From an uncultured Hymenobacter sp. (lineage in GTDB: Bacteria; Bacteroidota; Bacteroidia; Cytophagales; Hymenobacteraceae): a stretch of 64,000 nt of DNA. This document shows positions 54,201 to 63,773 of this stretch, in pieces; the stretch's first letter is position 1, and every line of letters begins with the position of its first letter. The position numbers and the translations under genes were made by a program. The stretch covers positions 1 to 64,000 of the forward strand of contig CAJYPK010000006.1 in assembly GCA_913776615.1 (NCBI GenBank), written 5' to 3'. The notes under the pieces were generated by a model. That model was not told where the DNA came from. It worked only from the letters and a program-made list of their open reading frames with translations, and searched no databases.

Positions 54201-56282
54201 TTATTTCCCCGTCACCTTAAACTCGGTGCGGCGGTTGAGCTGGCGGCCCCCGGCGGTGGTATTGGGGGCCACGGGGCGGGTATCGCCGTAGCCGGCGGCG
54301 GTGAGGCGCTCGGGGCCCACGCCGTGCTGGGTCAGGTAGGTGACGACGGCCTGGGCGCGGCGCTGGCTCAACTCCTGATTGGCGGCGGGGCGGCCCACGT
54401 TGTCGGTGTGGCCGGTGATTTCGAGCTTGAGGGCGGGCTGGTCGGTGAGCAGCTTGTGCAGGCGCTCCAGCTCGGCGGTACTTTCGGGACGCAGGGTGGC
54501 CTTGCCGGTATCGAAGAAAATATTGTTGAGCACAATCACCACGCCCACTTCCAGCTTCTGGAGCGGGATGTCCTTCACCACCTCGGCGTAGGCGGCGTCG
54601 GCGGGCAGGTCAAAATTCTCGGAGTGAAATAAATAGCCTTCCTGCCGCACCACGATACCGTAGTTGAGGCCCGAGGGCAAGCTCACGAGGTACCTGCCCG
54701 AAGTTGCGTTGCTGTGGAAGGAGGCAATGGGCTGGCCGGTTTTATTGTCGATGAGGTCGATGGTAGCCTCCAGGGGCTGGCGCGTGGCCGCGTCGGTAAC
54801 GGTACCCTTGAGGATGGTCACCTGGGCGGTGGCCACGGCCACCGGCGGGGCCAGCAGCGTCTGGGGCTGCGGGGCCAGGCGCGAAGCCAGCAGCTGGCTT
54901 TCCTCGCTGAGCACGGGCGGCTTTTCGGGACCGAGAAAGGTAATGAGATAGAGATCCTTACCCCCCAGCCCCCCGGGCCGCTCGGCGGCGTAGTAGCCGT
55001 GGCGCCCCGAGGCCGAGGTCACGAAAAATACGTCGTCGTCGGGGGTATTGATGGGCCAGCCCAGGTTTTCGGGCGGCCCCCATTTGCCGTCGGCAAACGT
55101 CGATTTGAAGATGTCGTAGCCGCCCATCGAGTTGTGGCCCTCCGAGGAAAAATACAGCGTCTTGCCGTCGGGCATCAGGAACACGGCTTCCTCGCCGTAG
55201 GGCGTATTGATGACGGGGCCGAGATTTTCGGCCGGGGCACGGCCGTCGATTTCGACCTTGTAGATGTCGCGCCCACCGCGCCCGCCCTCGGGCTTGTCGC
55301 TCACGAAGTAGAGGTAGCGGCCGTCGGGCGAGTACGCCCCCGACGACTCGTGGGCCTTGGAATTGATGCGGCTGCCCAGGCGCTGGGGCTTGGTCCAGGT
55401 GCTGCCCGTGAGGGTAGTTTCCCCGATGTCGCCGCCGTTGGCGTCGGCGTACACGAGCAGGCGCTGGCCGTCGGGCGCCAGGCCCACGGTCGCGTCGTGG
55501 CCCTCGCCGTTGACGGGTGCGCCCAGGTTGGTGGCCGGGGCCCAGCCCTTGGCTTTCCCCAGCCAGGCGGTCTGGTAAATGTCCTCGTAGTAGCTGTCGC
55601 CCTCGGGATCCTTGGGCGCGTTGGGCCGGGCCGGGCGGCGCGAGGTGAAGAGCAGCGTCGTTTCGTCGGCCGCCACCACGGGGCCGTAATCCGAATACGC
55701 CGAGTTGACCTGCGGGCCCACGTTGTCGATGAAGACGCGGGCGGGCTGCTTCTGCAATGCCTGGCCGCTGCGGCACTCACGCACGCGGCGGGCCAGGTCC
55801 TCGGCCGTCACCACGAGCGGGTCGCCCTCCACCTTGCGCCCGGCCAGCGGGGTCGCCAGCTGGTATTCCTTAATGGCCTCGGGCCACTTGGCACTCAGGT
55901 GCAGGGCGCGGGCCAGCAGGTAGTGCAAGCGCGGGTCGGTACTGGGCTCCAGCTGCTGGGCCCGCTGGAGGTAGCTCAGGGCCTGGGTTTTGGTTCCCGA
56001 GTGCAGGTAACACTCCCCGATTTTAACGTTGAGCGCGGCGTTGCTGGGGTTGAATTCCTGGGCCGCCAGGTAGTGCGGCAGCGCCACGGCGTAGCGCGGC
56101 GGCTCGGCCCGGAAGGCCTCGTCCCCCGCCTTGAGCTCGCGCTGCGCCTCCCGCAGCCCCTGCTTGTCCTCGCTGAATTTCTCCTTGGAAAAATCTATAC
56201 TCTGGGCCGGGGCCGTCAGCGAGGTCCCCACCCCCACCAGCAGTAATCCGGTGAGCTTACGCATCTGCACTACCTTATTCAT
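54201..56282 (-). CDS. OmpA-family protein with TPR and PD40 repeats
   Basis: 693 aa from the ATG at 56282; an upstream frame of 105 residues is Pro-rich and rejected. Signal peptide, TPR region at about 30-150, WD40/PD40 beta-propeller at about 190-450 (YSPDGRYLYFVSD, LMPDGKTLYFSSEG), a carboxypeptidase-regulatory-like domain at about 500-570, and the OmpA C-domain (ITGHTDNVGRPAANQELSQRRA) that binds peptidoglycan. This architecture is common in Bacteroidota gliding/T9SS-associated PorE-like proteins. Confidence 0.92.
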   Translation of the reverse strand: MNKVVQMRKLTGLLLVGVGTSLTAPAQSIDFSKEKFSEDKQGLREAQRELKAGDEAFRAEPPRYAVALPHYLAAQEFNPSNAALNVKIGECYLHSGTKTQALSYLQRAQQLEPSTDPRLHYLLARALHLSAKWPEAIKEYQLATPLAGRKVEGDPLVVTAEDLARRVRECRSGQALQKQPARVFIDNVGPQVNSAYSDYGPVVAADETTLLFTSRRPARPNAPKDPEGDSYYEDIYQTAWLGKAKGWAPATNLGAPVNGEGHDATVGLAPDGQRLLVYADANGGDIGETTLTGSTWTKPQRLGSRINSKAHESSGAYSPDGRYLYFVSDKPEGGRGGRDIYKVEIDGRAPAENLGPVINTPYGEEAVFLMPDGKTLYFSSEGHNSMGGYDIFKSTFADGKWGPPENLGWPINTPDDDVFFVTSASGRHGYYAAERPGGLGGKDLYLITFLGPEKPPVLSEESQLLASRLAPQPQTLLAPPVAVATAQVTILKGTVTDAATRQPLEATIDLIDNKTGQPIASFHSNATSGRYLVSLPSGLNYGIVVRQEGYLFHSENFDLPADAAYAEVVKDIPLQKLEVGVVIVLNNIFFDTGKATLRPESTAELERLHKLLTDQPALKLEITGHTDNVGRPAANQELSQRRAQAVVTYLTQHGVGPERLTAAGYGDTRPVAPNTTAGGRQLNRRTEFKVTGK

Positions 56283-56310
56283 AGTCAACGAATAGTTACC
56301 CCACTCCTCC

Positions 56311-57417
56311 TTACTTAGCCGGCACCTCGGCCGCGTCGCCGGCGCAGCCGGCGGCCGCGGCGTAGCGGTTGCCCTCGGCCCGCCCCAGGGCGGCGGCCTG
56401 ACGCCAGTCCTGGCAAGCCTCGTCGGCCTGGCGCAGCATCTCCCGGGCGTGGCCCCGGTTGAGCAACGCCTCGGCGTACTGGGGCCGCAGGCGCAGGGCC
56501 TCGGTGGCGTCGGCGGCGGCCTGGGCGTACTGGGCAAGCTTGAGCCGGGCGGCGGCCCGGTTATTCCAGGCGTAGGCGTAGGTGGGGTCGAGGGCAATGG
56601 CCCGGTCGAAGTCGGCCACCGCCCCGGCGTAGTCCTTGTTTTCGAAGCGGGCGTTGCCCCGGTTGGTGAAGGCCAGCGGGTTGTCGGCTTTCTGGGCCAG
56701 GTAGGCGTCGTAATCGCGCAGGGCCTCGGGCAGCTGGCCGGTGCGGCGCTCGGCCGCGGCGCGGTTGAGCAACGCCGGCAGCAGCGTGGGCTGCAAGGCC
56801 AGGGCCTGGGTGTAGTCGGGCACGGCCGCGGCGTAGTGGCCCAGCCGCAGCTGGGTGCTGGCGCGGTCGTGGTAGGCGTAGGCCAGCTTAGGATCAGCCT
56901 TAACCGCCCCGTCGAAGTCGGTCAGGGCCGCCTCGTACTCCCCCTGCTCGAAGCGCAGCACGCCCCGGTTGTACCAGGCGGGGGCGTAGGCGGGATTGGC
57001 CTTCAGTGCCTCGCCGTAATCGGCGGCGGCCTCGGGCGCGCGGCCCGCGGCCTCGCGCACCTGGCCCCGGCCAAAGTAGTGGGCGTACGCCCCGGGCTCC
57101 AGCTTGAGGGCCTGGTCGTAGTCGGCCTCGGCGGCCGGGTAATTGTTGAGGGCCAGCTGCGTCGCGGCGCGATTGGCGTAGGCCGCGGCAAAATCGGGCC
57201 GGGCGGCCAGCGCCTGGCCAAAGCTGGCCAGCGCGGCCGGGTAGTTGTGCGCCTGGTAGCTGGCCAGGCCGGCGTTATACGCCTTCTCGGCCAGCTGCGG
57301 GCCGGGCAGCGTACTGGCCCGCACGGTATCTACTTGCGCCTGGGCGGGCGCGGCGGCCAGCAGGCTCGCAACGCAACTACCTATGCCCCACCCCAGTAAC
57401 GTCGTGATGCGCATCAT
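56311..57417 (-). CDS. Secreted TPR protein
   Basis: 368 aa. Signal peptide ending AAAPAQAQV, then nine or so TPR units (AALASFGQALAARPDFAAAYANRA, with AYNAGLASYQAHNYPAAL). Lies 28 bp upstream of the OmpA/PD40 gene, same strand, so the two are one operon and may interact at the envelope. Confidence 0.9.
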   Translation of the reverse strand: MMRITTLLGWGIGSCVASLLAAAPAQAQVDTVRASTLPGPQLAEKAYNAGLASYQAHNYPAALASFGQALAARPDFAAAYANRAATQLALNNYPAAEADYDQALKLEPGAYAHYFGRGQVREAAGRAPEAAADYGEALKANPAYAPAWYNRGVLRFEQGEYEAALTDFDGAVKADPKLAYAYHDRASTQLRLGHYAAAVPDYTQALALQPTLLPALLNRAAAERRTGQLPEALRDYDAYLAQKADNPLAFTNRGNARFENKDYAGAVADFDRAIALDPTYAYAWNNRAAARLKLAQYAQAAADATEALRLRPQYAEALLNRGHAREMLRQADEACQDWRQAAALGRAEGNRYAAAAGCAGDAAEVPAK

Positions 57418-57599
57418 AAAAGAGCCGGCTAGGCCGCCGCCCGCACGAGGCAGCCGGGCGAAGGTAGCGGCACTTACTTATTTGCGTCAAGTAGTGGCTG
57501 GGGGGTTCTGCTTAGACTACAAAAAATTAGTAGCACGATGCTATTAGATGCGTTTTAACGCTGACCGTAGCCTTATCCTGGGCATTACTGCGCGCCTGC

Positions 57600-58157
57600 T
57601 CAATCGGCGGCCGGAGCTACGGGGGCAGCTTCCCGGGCCCGCCACTCGTCTTCCAGCATACTCATCTCCACCAGGCTCCAATACTCATTCCCGTACCGGG
57701 CCACGTCGCGCAGCACGCCGTCGGTCTGGAAGCCACACTGCCGGTAGCAGCGAATCGCGGCCTGGTTGAAGCTGTACACGCCCAGCTCGATGCGGTGCAG
57801 GGTGAGCTCCCCGAAACCAATTGCCAGCAGCGCCCGCAGCATGGCCGCGCAGTAGCCCTTACCCCGGGCCCCGGGGGCCACCAGCACCCGCGTGATCCGC
57901 CCCGAGCGGTTGCGCTCGCTGATGCCGCCCAGGGAAATGTGCCCGACCGCGGCGCCCGTCGCAGCGTCTACGGCCTTGTAGATGAACACCTCCGGGTTGG
58001 CGAAGTCGTTGGCCCCCTCAATGTACCACGCCAGGGCCTGCGGCGTAAGCGGATACGAAAACATCGCCCCGCTCCATTCGGTCAGCAGCTGCTCGCTGTC
58101 GAGCCAGTCGATCAGCTGCGAAAAGTCGGCGGGCGTGAAGGGGACTAATTTTATCAT
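57600..58157 (-). CDS. GNAT-family N-acetyltransferase (RimJ/RimL-like)
   Basis: 185 aa. VLVAPGARGKGYCAAML is the acetyl-CoA loop and VYSFNQAAIRCYRQCGF the last conserved helix. Substrate unknown. Confidence 0.9.
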   Translation of the reverse strand: MIKLVPFTPADFSQLIDWLDSEQLLTEWSGAMFSYPLTPQALAWYIEGANDFANPEVFIYKAVDAATGAAVGHISLGGISERNRSGRITRVLVAPGARGKGYCAAMLRALLAIGFGELTLHRIELGVYSFNQAAIRCYRQCGFQTDGVLRDVARYGNEYWSLVEMSMLEDEWRAREAAPVAPAAD

Positions 58158-58280
58158 ATCGCGAAGAGAACCGAGAGCGCAGAGCGGAGAACTTGGAAAG
58201 CTAGCTAGCCCAGCACTCCGTGCTCAGCTGTAGCAAAGCTCGATAGAACGGGGCTAAGTTCTCAGTTCTAAAAACTAAAA

Positions 58281-58322
58281 CCCGCTGCCCGGCCGATTAA
58301 CTTAATCAGCACGGGCAGCGGG
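58281..58322 (-). terminator. Terminator of the zinc-ribbon gene
   Basis: CCCGCTGCCCG (58281-58291) pairs with CGGGCAGCGGG (58312-58322); on the minus strand a TTTTAGTTTTT tail follows. Confidence 0.88.
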
Positions 58323-58339
58323 CCAAGGCTACTACACTG

Positions 58340-58672
58340 CTACTTAACCTCTTCTGCTTTCTTCTCAAACGCGCGCCAGTCGAGCTCGCCGGTATCGCGC
58401 CGGCGCAGGAAGTAGCTCTGGTCGTCGTCCTTGTTTTTACCAAACGTAAGGTCGGCGCGGCACGAGAGGCACTTAATGGACGTGTACTTGTATTTGCCCT
58501 GGGCCACGCGGCTGGTCAGGTCGAGGTTGTCGGAGCCGCAAATGCCGCAGGCCGCCACGTCGGGAAAACTCAGGCGGTCGTATTCGGCCACGGTTTCGTA
58601 CAGGTTGCTGCCTTGCACGGTAAAATGAAACTGCCGGCGCCCAATGCGCTTGGTGGTCATCATCTGAAGCAT
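58340..58672 (-). CDS. Zinc-ribbon protein, function unknown
   Basis: 110 aa. Four cysteines at 42, 45, 68 and 71 (CGIC and CLSC) form a zinc ribbon. The rest is basic with FHFTVQGSNLYETVAEY and a C-terminal helix. Possible nucleic-acid binding; phage-encoded relatives exist for such small ribbons, but nothing here proves it. AT-rich DNA lies upstream. Confidence 0.65.
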   Translation of the reverse strand: MLQMMTTKRIGRRQFHFTVQGSNLYETVAEYDRLSFPDVAACGICGSDNLDLTSRVAQGKYKYTSIKCLSCRADLTFGKNKDDDQSYFLRRRDTGELDWRAFEKKAEEVK

Positions 58673-58888
58673 AAAACGGGGTGTCTGATTGACGGTTTAA
58701 AGATACCACTTTTTACGCGATAAACCAATAAAATTAGTCTTTCCAACCAATTTTATTAGCAAAACAGCTGACGCACAAAGCCCACCGCATAAGGCGGGCC
58801 ACCCGCCACTGGCGGCCCCGGGTAAGTAGGTCTACCAAGCACCAGCCCCCTACCCGAGTCCGGCTCCGGAAACCCTCCCTAGCCTTTA

Positions 58889-59098
58889 CTATTTGATCAC
58901 TACGGAGTTTACCACGTCGTTGGCACTGGGAAAAAGCCGGGTAAAGTCGGCGTTAGAGGTAGTGAGCGACCAGGCAGTCCCGCTCAGAGTGGCACCTTTA
59001 TACAGCTTGATGGTCCAGCCCGTGGGCAGGCGCACCGACGAGGCCCAGTTACTGGAATGGTAGTGCTTATCGCCCGGGCGGCCCGTACCAACCGGCAA
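58889..59098 (-). pseudogene. Beta/gamma-crystallin-like fragment
   Basis: 69 residues open from a TTG. SSVRLPTGWTIKLYKGATLS and the ending DVVNSVVIK match the last Greek-key motif of beta/gamma-crystallin-type domains in secreted bacterial proteins. The frame is stopped upstream by TGA at about 59105, and no signal peptide is present, so only the C-terminal end of a former gene remains. Confidence 0.5.
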
Positions 59099-59395
59099 GC
59101 CTCGTCAATGTGCGCAAGCTCTTCAAAATTAACTACTTATTATAGTAGCTACAAAGGAAAACAAGGCGTAAAATGCAACCTGAATACCTCATGAAGATCC
59201 CCCGGCCAAACGGCAGAAAGCCCACTGCCCCAACCCGTAAGCAGGCTGGAGCAGCGGGCTTATCGCACCACTGGCAAAGAGTTTAAAAGCCAGGCAAACC
59301 GCTGTTTACCACAGGATTATTACCGAAAACAAACGGGCATTAGGGGGGCGCTCGTTTGTCGCAGGCTGGTCGCCCTGGTAAGCGCATCAACCGTC

Positions 59396-61093
59396 CTACT
59401 GGCGCACAAAGCGCACCGTTTGGGGCGCGCCGCCCGCCAGCGGCTGCACCGTGCAGAGGTAGGTACCGGGGGCCAGCGGGCGGGCGGGCAGCCGCAGCGG
59501 CACCGTGGCGGCCGGGCTGGCCGGGAGCAATTGCTCACCCAGCAACGCCCCTTTCACGTCGAGCACCCGCACCCGCAGCGCCTGCCCGCGCAGGCCGGGG
59601 GGCACGGCCAGCAGCAGCTCGGCGGAGTGGCTGGGGTTGGGAAAGACGGCCAGCGGCGGCCCGGCCGCAGCCGGCCCGGCCGCGGCCAGTGGCGCGCCGG
59701 GGTGCAACAGATTATAAGCTGTCACAAAATTGACGATGCCGTAGCCCAGGGTATTGTCGGGATTGCGGGCCTGCGAGGCGCCGTTGGTGAGCGCCTGAAT
59801 CACCTGCTGGGCGGTGAGCGTCGGATTGGCCTGCCAGAAGCCCGCCACCAGGCCCGCCAGTTCGGGGCAGGCATAGGAAGTACCGTTGCCGCGCACGGCC
59901 ACGCCCGTGGGAGCCAGCACGGCCGAGGCCACGCCCATGGCCGAAAGCGTGGGCTTGATGCGACCGTCGGCGGTGGGGCCGTAGGAGCTGAAGCCGGCGT
60001 GGTTGCGCAGCGAATCGACCGCCCCCACCGTGATGATGCTGTCGGCATCGGCGGGCACGCCGATGTAGTGCCAGGGATTGAGGCCATCATTGCCGGCCGA
60101 ATTGACGACTACCATGCCGGCGCGGGCGGCCCCGAGCGCGGCCTGGCTGGCGATGGCCGTGCGGCCGTTGAGCTGGGCGTAGGTGTGCGAGAGGGTCGGA
60201 TCATCAAACGTATTGTACCCCAGCGAGGAGCTGATGACATCGACCCCGGCCGAATCGGCGTACTCGGCGGCGGCCAGCCAGTTGGCTTCCTCCATCGGCG
60301 ACTCGCTGTCCACGTCTTCGGTAATGCAGAGGTGGAAAGTGGCCCGCGGCGCGGTGCCCACGTAGTAGCCCGGCAGCTCGCCCCCGATGAGGCTCAGGCA
60401 GGCCGTGCCGTGCCCGTTGCGCAGGTATACCTGCCGGCCGCCGTCTACAAAGTTGCGGGTGCTGGCCAGGCGGCCTTGGGACTGGATGTTTTGCAGGGCG
60501 GTAATCTGGTCAGCCCCCGGAAAGCCCGCGTCGAAGATGGCCAGTTGCATGTCCTCGCCCCGATAACCGGCGCCGTGCATGGCCACGGCCCCGATGAGCT
60601 GGTTTTGGGCGTAGGCCTTGCCGTAGGTGGCCCGGGGAGTAGTGGGGGCGGGCGGCGGCGGGGTGGGCACCACGGCCGGGGCCGCGGCGGGGCTCTGGGG
60701 CAGTACTTGGCTTAGTAACTGAGTACTGCGCACGGCGGGTAATTGCTGCACCCGGGCCAGCGTGGCCGCGTCGCAGGTGAGCACGGCCCCGTTGAGCCAG
60801 CGCGAGGTAAATACCACCTGCGGGCTACCACTCACGGCGCGTACCTGGGCCAGGTAAGTGGGGCTCACCGGCAAATCCCGCGGACGCACCGCAATACCCT
60901 GGCGGCTGCGCCGGGCCAGCGCCCGGGCTGATAAGTAAGCCTGCGGCTGGCTTACCGTGTAGGGCGTACCGGCCTTGTCCCGAAAATACACGAAGTAGCG
61001 GGCCAGCGGGGCGGCCGCCTGCGCCCGGGCGGTCGCGGCCCCGCCCAGCAGCGAAGCCAGCAGCACGGCGGCCGAGCCAAGAAGTTTTTTCAT
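59396..61093 (-). CDS. T9SS-secreted S8 (subtilisin-like) serine peptidase
   Basis: 565 aa. Signal peptide, propeptide region to about 150, catalytic Asp188 (LAIFDAGFPG), His228 (RNGHGTAC), and Ser406 (GNGTSYACPELAG). The C-terminus is a type A T9SS sorting domain starting at AVFPNPSHSAELLLAV and ending TYLCTVQPLAGGAPQTVRFV. Exported and attached or released by the type IX system. Confidence 0.95.
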   Translation of the reverse strand: MKKLLGSAAVLLASLLGGAATARAQAAAPLARYFVYFRDKAGTPYTVSQPQAYLSARALARRSRQGIAVRPRDLPVSPTYLAQVRAVSGSPQVVFTSRWLNGAVLTCDAATLARVQQLPAVRSTQLLSQVLPQSPAAAPAVVPTPPPPAPTTPRATYGKAYAQNQLIGAVAMHGAGYRGEDMQLAIFDAGFPGADQITALQNIQSQGRLASTRNFVDGGRQVYLRNGHGTACLSLIGGELPGYYVGTAPRATFHLCITEDVDSESPMEEANWLAAAEYADSAGVDVISSSLGYNTFDDPTLSHTYAQLNGRTAIASQAALGAARAGMVVVNSAGNDGLNPWHYIGVPADADSIITVGAVDSLRNHAGFSSYGPTADGRIKPTLSAMGVASAVLAPTGVAVRGNGTSYACPELAGLVAGFWQANPTLTAQQVIQALTNGASQARNPDNTLGYGIVNFVTAYNLLHPGAPLAAAGPAAAGPPLAVFPNPSHSAELLLAVPPGLRGQALRVRVLDVKGALLGEQLLPASPAATVPLRLPARPLAPGTYLCTVQPLAGGAPQTVRFVRQ

Positions 61094-61183
61094 AAAAACG
61101 GTGAAGACAGCAATGATCGCAAGCGTGAATGTAACAACCAGGACCGGGTGGGCGGGGGCCGGCGACCGCCTGGCCTACATAAC

Positions 61184-61213
61184 GGCCGGCCCGCTGGGTA
61201 GCGGGCCGGCCGG
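61184..61213. terminator. Strong hairpin downstream of the lipoprotein gene
   Basis: CGGCCGGCCCGCT and AGCGGGCCGGCCG, 13 bp perfect, with loop GGGT. It lies 41 bp past the stop of the minus-strand lipoprotein gene. No T-run follows, so it may only block or protect. Confidence 0.6.
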
Positions 61214-61253
61214 GAACTGCGGGAAGCAGGCATGTGCGCAACCCGCGGGCGGG

Positions 61254-62015
61254 TTAAATCGTGCCCGCGTCGATAAGCACTTCGAGGCGCGAGACGCCAT
61301 TCTGCACCACGCCCTTGGTGTTGGTTTCCTCCCCGTTGGTAGGGTTGGTAATAAACGTCTGGAGGCTGAAGCGCCGTCGCAGTACGCGCCCCACCCCCAG
61401 CGCGTACACCTGCCGGGTACCCCGCTGGTCGCGGTCGTTTACGTCTTCCACGCCCACGGGCAGGATATCCTTGGTGAGCACCGTAGTTGCGTAGCTCTTG
61501 GCCGGCACCCCGGCCACGGCGGGCGTGGTGTAGGCCGCGCCCACGGTCGGGCCGTAGGTGCGGGTGAGGTTGGCAATGGTATCGGGCGCGCTCGTACCCC
61601 CGACGGTGAAGGCCGTGCGGTTCCAGGCCTTATCGGCCCGCGCCGGGTACACCAGCTCCACGGTGCGTACGTTGTTGCGCGTCTGCACCACGGCACGGGG
61701 CAGCACCTGCACTACCAGCGTACTGTCGTCGCGCCAGGTGTCGGCGCTCGTGAGGCGGCGCGAGCGCACGAGGCGGTAGGCCGGCTGGCCCCCCGCGTCG
61801 GTAAACTGCTCGGTCACGCGCTCGCGCAGCTGGTAGGCGCTAACGGTCACCTTGGCGTTGGTCCAGGTAGAATCGGTGACGGCGTAGCTGCGGTAGGTAC
61901 CCACCGCTACCGGGAAATAATCCGTTGCCGGCTCGGGTACTACCGACTCGTGGCGGCAGCCGGCCAGCAGGGCCGCCGCGCTCAGCGCGGCGAGCCCCCC
62001 ACGGTGGCGGCGCAT
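61254..62015 (-). CDS. Hypothetical lipoprotein
   Basis: 253 aa from the inner ATG at 62015, which gives a basic n-region (MRRHRGGL), hydrophobic core and lipobox LLAGCRHES. An ATG 36 bp upstream would spoil the signal. Beta-rich body, with DYFPVAVGTYRSYAVTDSTW at the start. No known domain recognised; the same strand as, and just upstream of, the subtilase. Confidence 0.75.
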   Translation of the reverse strand: MRRHRGGLAALSAAALLAGCRHESVVPEPATDYFPVAVGTYRSYAVTDSTWTNAKVTVSAYQLRERVTEQFTDAGGQPAYRLVRSRRLTSADTWRDDSTLVVQVLPRAVVQTRNNVRTVELVYPARADKAWNRTAFTVGGTSAPDTIANLTRTYGPTVGAAYTTPAVAGVPAKSYATTVLTKDILPVGVEDVNDRDQRGTRQVYALGVGRVLRRRFSLQTFITNPTNGEETNTKGVVQNGVSRLEVLIDAGTI

Positions 62016-62051
62016 ACTTTTTCTGAATAGCGGGCGAAGAATTAGCGTCAT

Positions 62052-62199
62052 AAGGCAGAAAAAAAGGGCGGGGGCCTCGCGGCAACCCCGCCCGTTCGGG
62101 TTTCAAGATAGGGCTACTAACGCGCTCACCAGCTCATCAGTATAACAGCCCAGGTTTTAGTGCGGTTTCCGGGTTGGTGCACACCTGTGGGTTGCATTA
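62052..62199. other. Intergenic region, first part
   Basis: No gene is supported. Together with the inverted repeat and the following 83 bp it makes a 300-bp gap between the lipoprotein and mnmA genes. Confidence 0.5.
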
Positions 62200-62272
62200 A
62201 AAAGTCAACATGAGCAATTAAAAATGAGCAAGCCTTTGACCTGCAAATTTTTAATTGCTCATGTTGACTTTT
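62200..62272. repeat. Perfect 26-bp inverted repeat
   Basis: Arms 62200-62225 and 62247-62272 (AAAAGTCAACATGAGCAATT...) are perfect reverse complements around 21 nt. Contains the ATGAGCAATTAAAAAT word related to the arrays at 1-124 and 8883-9003. Lies downstream of mnmA on its strand. Confidence 0.93.
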
Positions 62273-62355
62273 ACTTCTGTTGAGGCAGTTGAAAATCACT
62301 CCAGCTTGCTAATTCAACTACGGGATAGTGACAATACAGCAAGTATCCCTCCCGT

Positions 62356-63510
62356 TTACGCCACTTCCACCTCGGCCGGCACCGGTACTTCACCGATGAC
62401 GTGGCGCTGAATCCAGCCGCCGCCCAGCACGTCGTCGCCGTCGTAAAAAACGGCCGCCTGGCCCGGCGTAATGGCGTGCACCGGCTCGGGAAAGTAGATG
62501 TTGATGTTGTCGCCCACCTGCTCCAGGAAAGCCGGCGAGCCGGGGTGATGGTAGCGCACCTTTACCACGGCCGGCACCAGGCCCCGCCCTTCCAGGCTGG
62601 CCAGCTTACCCATATTGAGCTTGTGCACGGTGGTACGGGTGCTGGCCAGCTCGTCGTAGTTACCCAGCACTACCTCGTTGGTTTCGGGCCGGATGGCCGT
62701 CACGTAGGCCGGAAAGCCCAGCGCAATGCCCAGCCCCTTGCGCTGCCCGATGGTGTAAAACGGGTAGCCCTCGTGCGGGCCGAGGTCGCGGCCGTCCTTG
62801 TCCACGAAGCGGCCGCCGGCCACGCGGGCGTCGAGGCCCGGCACGCGCCGGCGCAGGAAGCCCCGGTAGTCGTTGTCGGGAATAAAGCAGATTTCGTAGC
62901 TCTCGGGCTTGTTGACGAGCGCCGTGAAGCCCCGGCGGCGGGCCTCGTCGTAAATTTCCGTTTTGCGCATGCCGCCCAGCGGGAAGAGCGTGCGACTCAG
63001 GCTCTGCTGCGTCACGCCCCAAAGGGCGTAGCTCTGGTCCTTGTTCTCATCCAGCCCCTTGCTCACGATGAAGCGGCCGCTGGCCGCGTCCTGCCGCACC
63101 TGGGCGTAGTGGCCGGTAGCGATGTAGTGGCAGCCCAGCATATCGGCCCGGCGCAGCAGGGCGTCCCACTTGATGTGGGTGTTGCAGAGCACGCAGGGAT
63201 TGGGGGTGCGGCCGGCCAGGTATTCCTCGGTAAAGTTGTCGATGACAAAATCGCCGAACTCGTCGCGGATGTCGATGATGTAGTGCGGGAAGCCCAGGCG
63301 CACGGCGATGTCGCGGGCGTCGTTGATGGAATCGAGCGAGCAGCAGCCGGTTTCCTTTTTCGAGCCGCCGGCGCTGGCGTAGTCCCAGGTTTTCATCGTC
63401 ATGCCCACTACTTCGTAGCCGGCTTCGTGCAGCAGCACGGCGGCCACCGACGAGTCGATGCCGCCACTCATGGCCACGAGAACGCGGCCCTTGGTCGGAG
63501 TATTTTCCAT
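62356..63510 (-). CDS. mnmA: tRNA-specific 2-thiouridylase MnmA
   Basis: 384 aa. VAMSGGIDSSVAAVLL is the PP-loop; TPNPCVLCNTHIKW holds the first catalytic Cys and SYEICFIPDNDYRGFLR the second. It makes s2U34 in tRNA-Lys, -Glu and -Gln. TAACTTTG lies upstream at 63561-63568. Confidence 0.96.
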   Translation of the reverse strand: MENTPTKGRVLVAMSGGIDSSVAAVLLHEAGYEVVGMTMKTWDYASAGGSKKETGCCSLDSINDARDIAVRLGFPHYIIDIRDEFGDFVIDNFTEEYLAGRTPNPCVLCNTHIKWDALLRRADMLGCHYIATGHYAQVRQDAASGRFIVSKGLDENKDQSYALWGVTQQSLSRTLFPLGGMRKTEIYDEARRRGFTALVNKPESYEICFIPDNDYRGFLRRRVPGLDARVAGGRFVDKDGRDLGPHEGYPFYTIGQRKGLGIALGFPAYVTAIRPETNEVVLGNYDELASTRTTVHKLNMGKLASLEGRGLVPAVVKVRYHHPGSPAFLEQVGDNINIYFPEPVHAITPGQAAVFYDGDDVLGGGWIQRHVIGEVPVPAEVEVA

Positions 63511-63560
63511 GAAGTTGGCTAACCCACCCAGGGAGGTGAACGTTCCGGCTGGGGCCGGGG

Positions 63561-63568
63561 CAAAGTTA
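63561..63568 (-). promoter_or_regulatory. -7 element TAACTTTG of mnmA
   Basis: A perfect TAnnTTTG, 51 bp before the ATG, abutting a word array. Confidence 0.65.
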
Positions 63569-63768
63569 GGAGTTATGAGTTAGAAGTTAGGAGTTGAGCT
63601 TGCCGAAACTGAAATTGGCCAAGGCTCCCGCAAGAATCTCACGCGAATGGACTACTAAAGTAGAAGTCGGGGTGTCGGTGCGACCTTTGTCTTGCAGGTT
63701 GGCTAGCCCCGCCCAATCGGGCAAGCCCCCAGCCAACTCCTAATTTCTAACTCATAACTCATAACTCC
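63569..63768. repeat. Inverted word-array pair between mnmA and the TrpF-like gene
   Basis: GGAGTTATGAGTTAGAAGTT (63569-63595) faces AACTCCTAATTTCTAACTCA (63735-63768). It brackets the divergent promoter region of the two genes. Confidence 0.88.
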
Positions 63769-63773
63769 TTATA

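Noticed and set aside
54714..56246. 510-codon plus-strand frame
   Set aside because: Antisense shadow of the OmpA/PD40 gene with Val/Gly/Arg-rich sequence.
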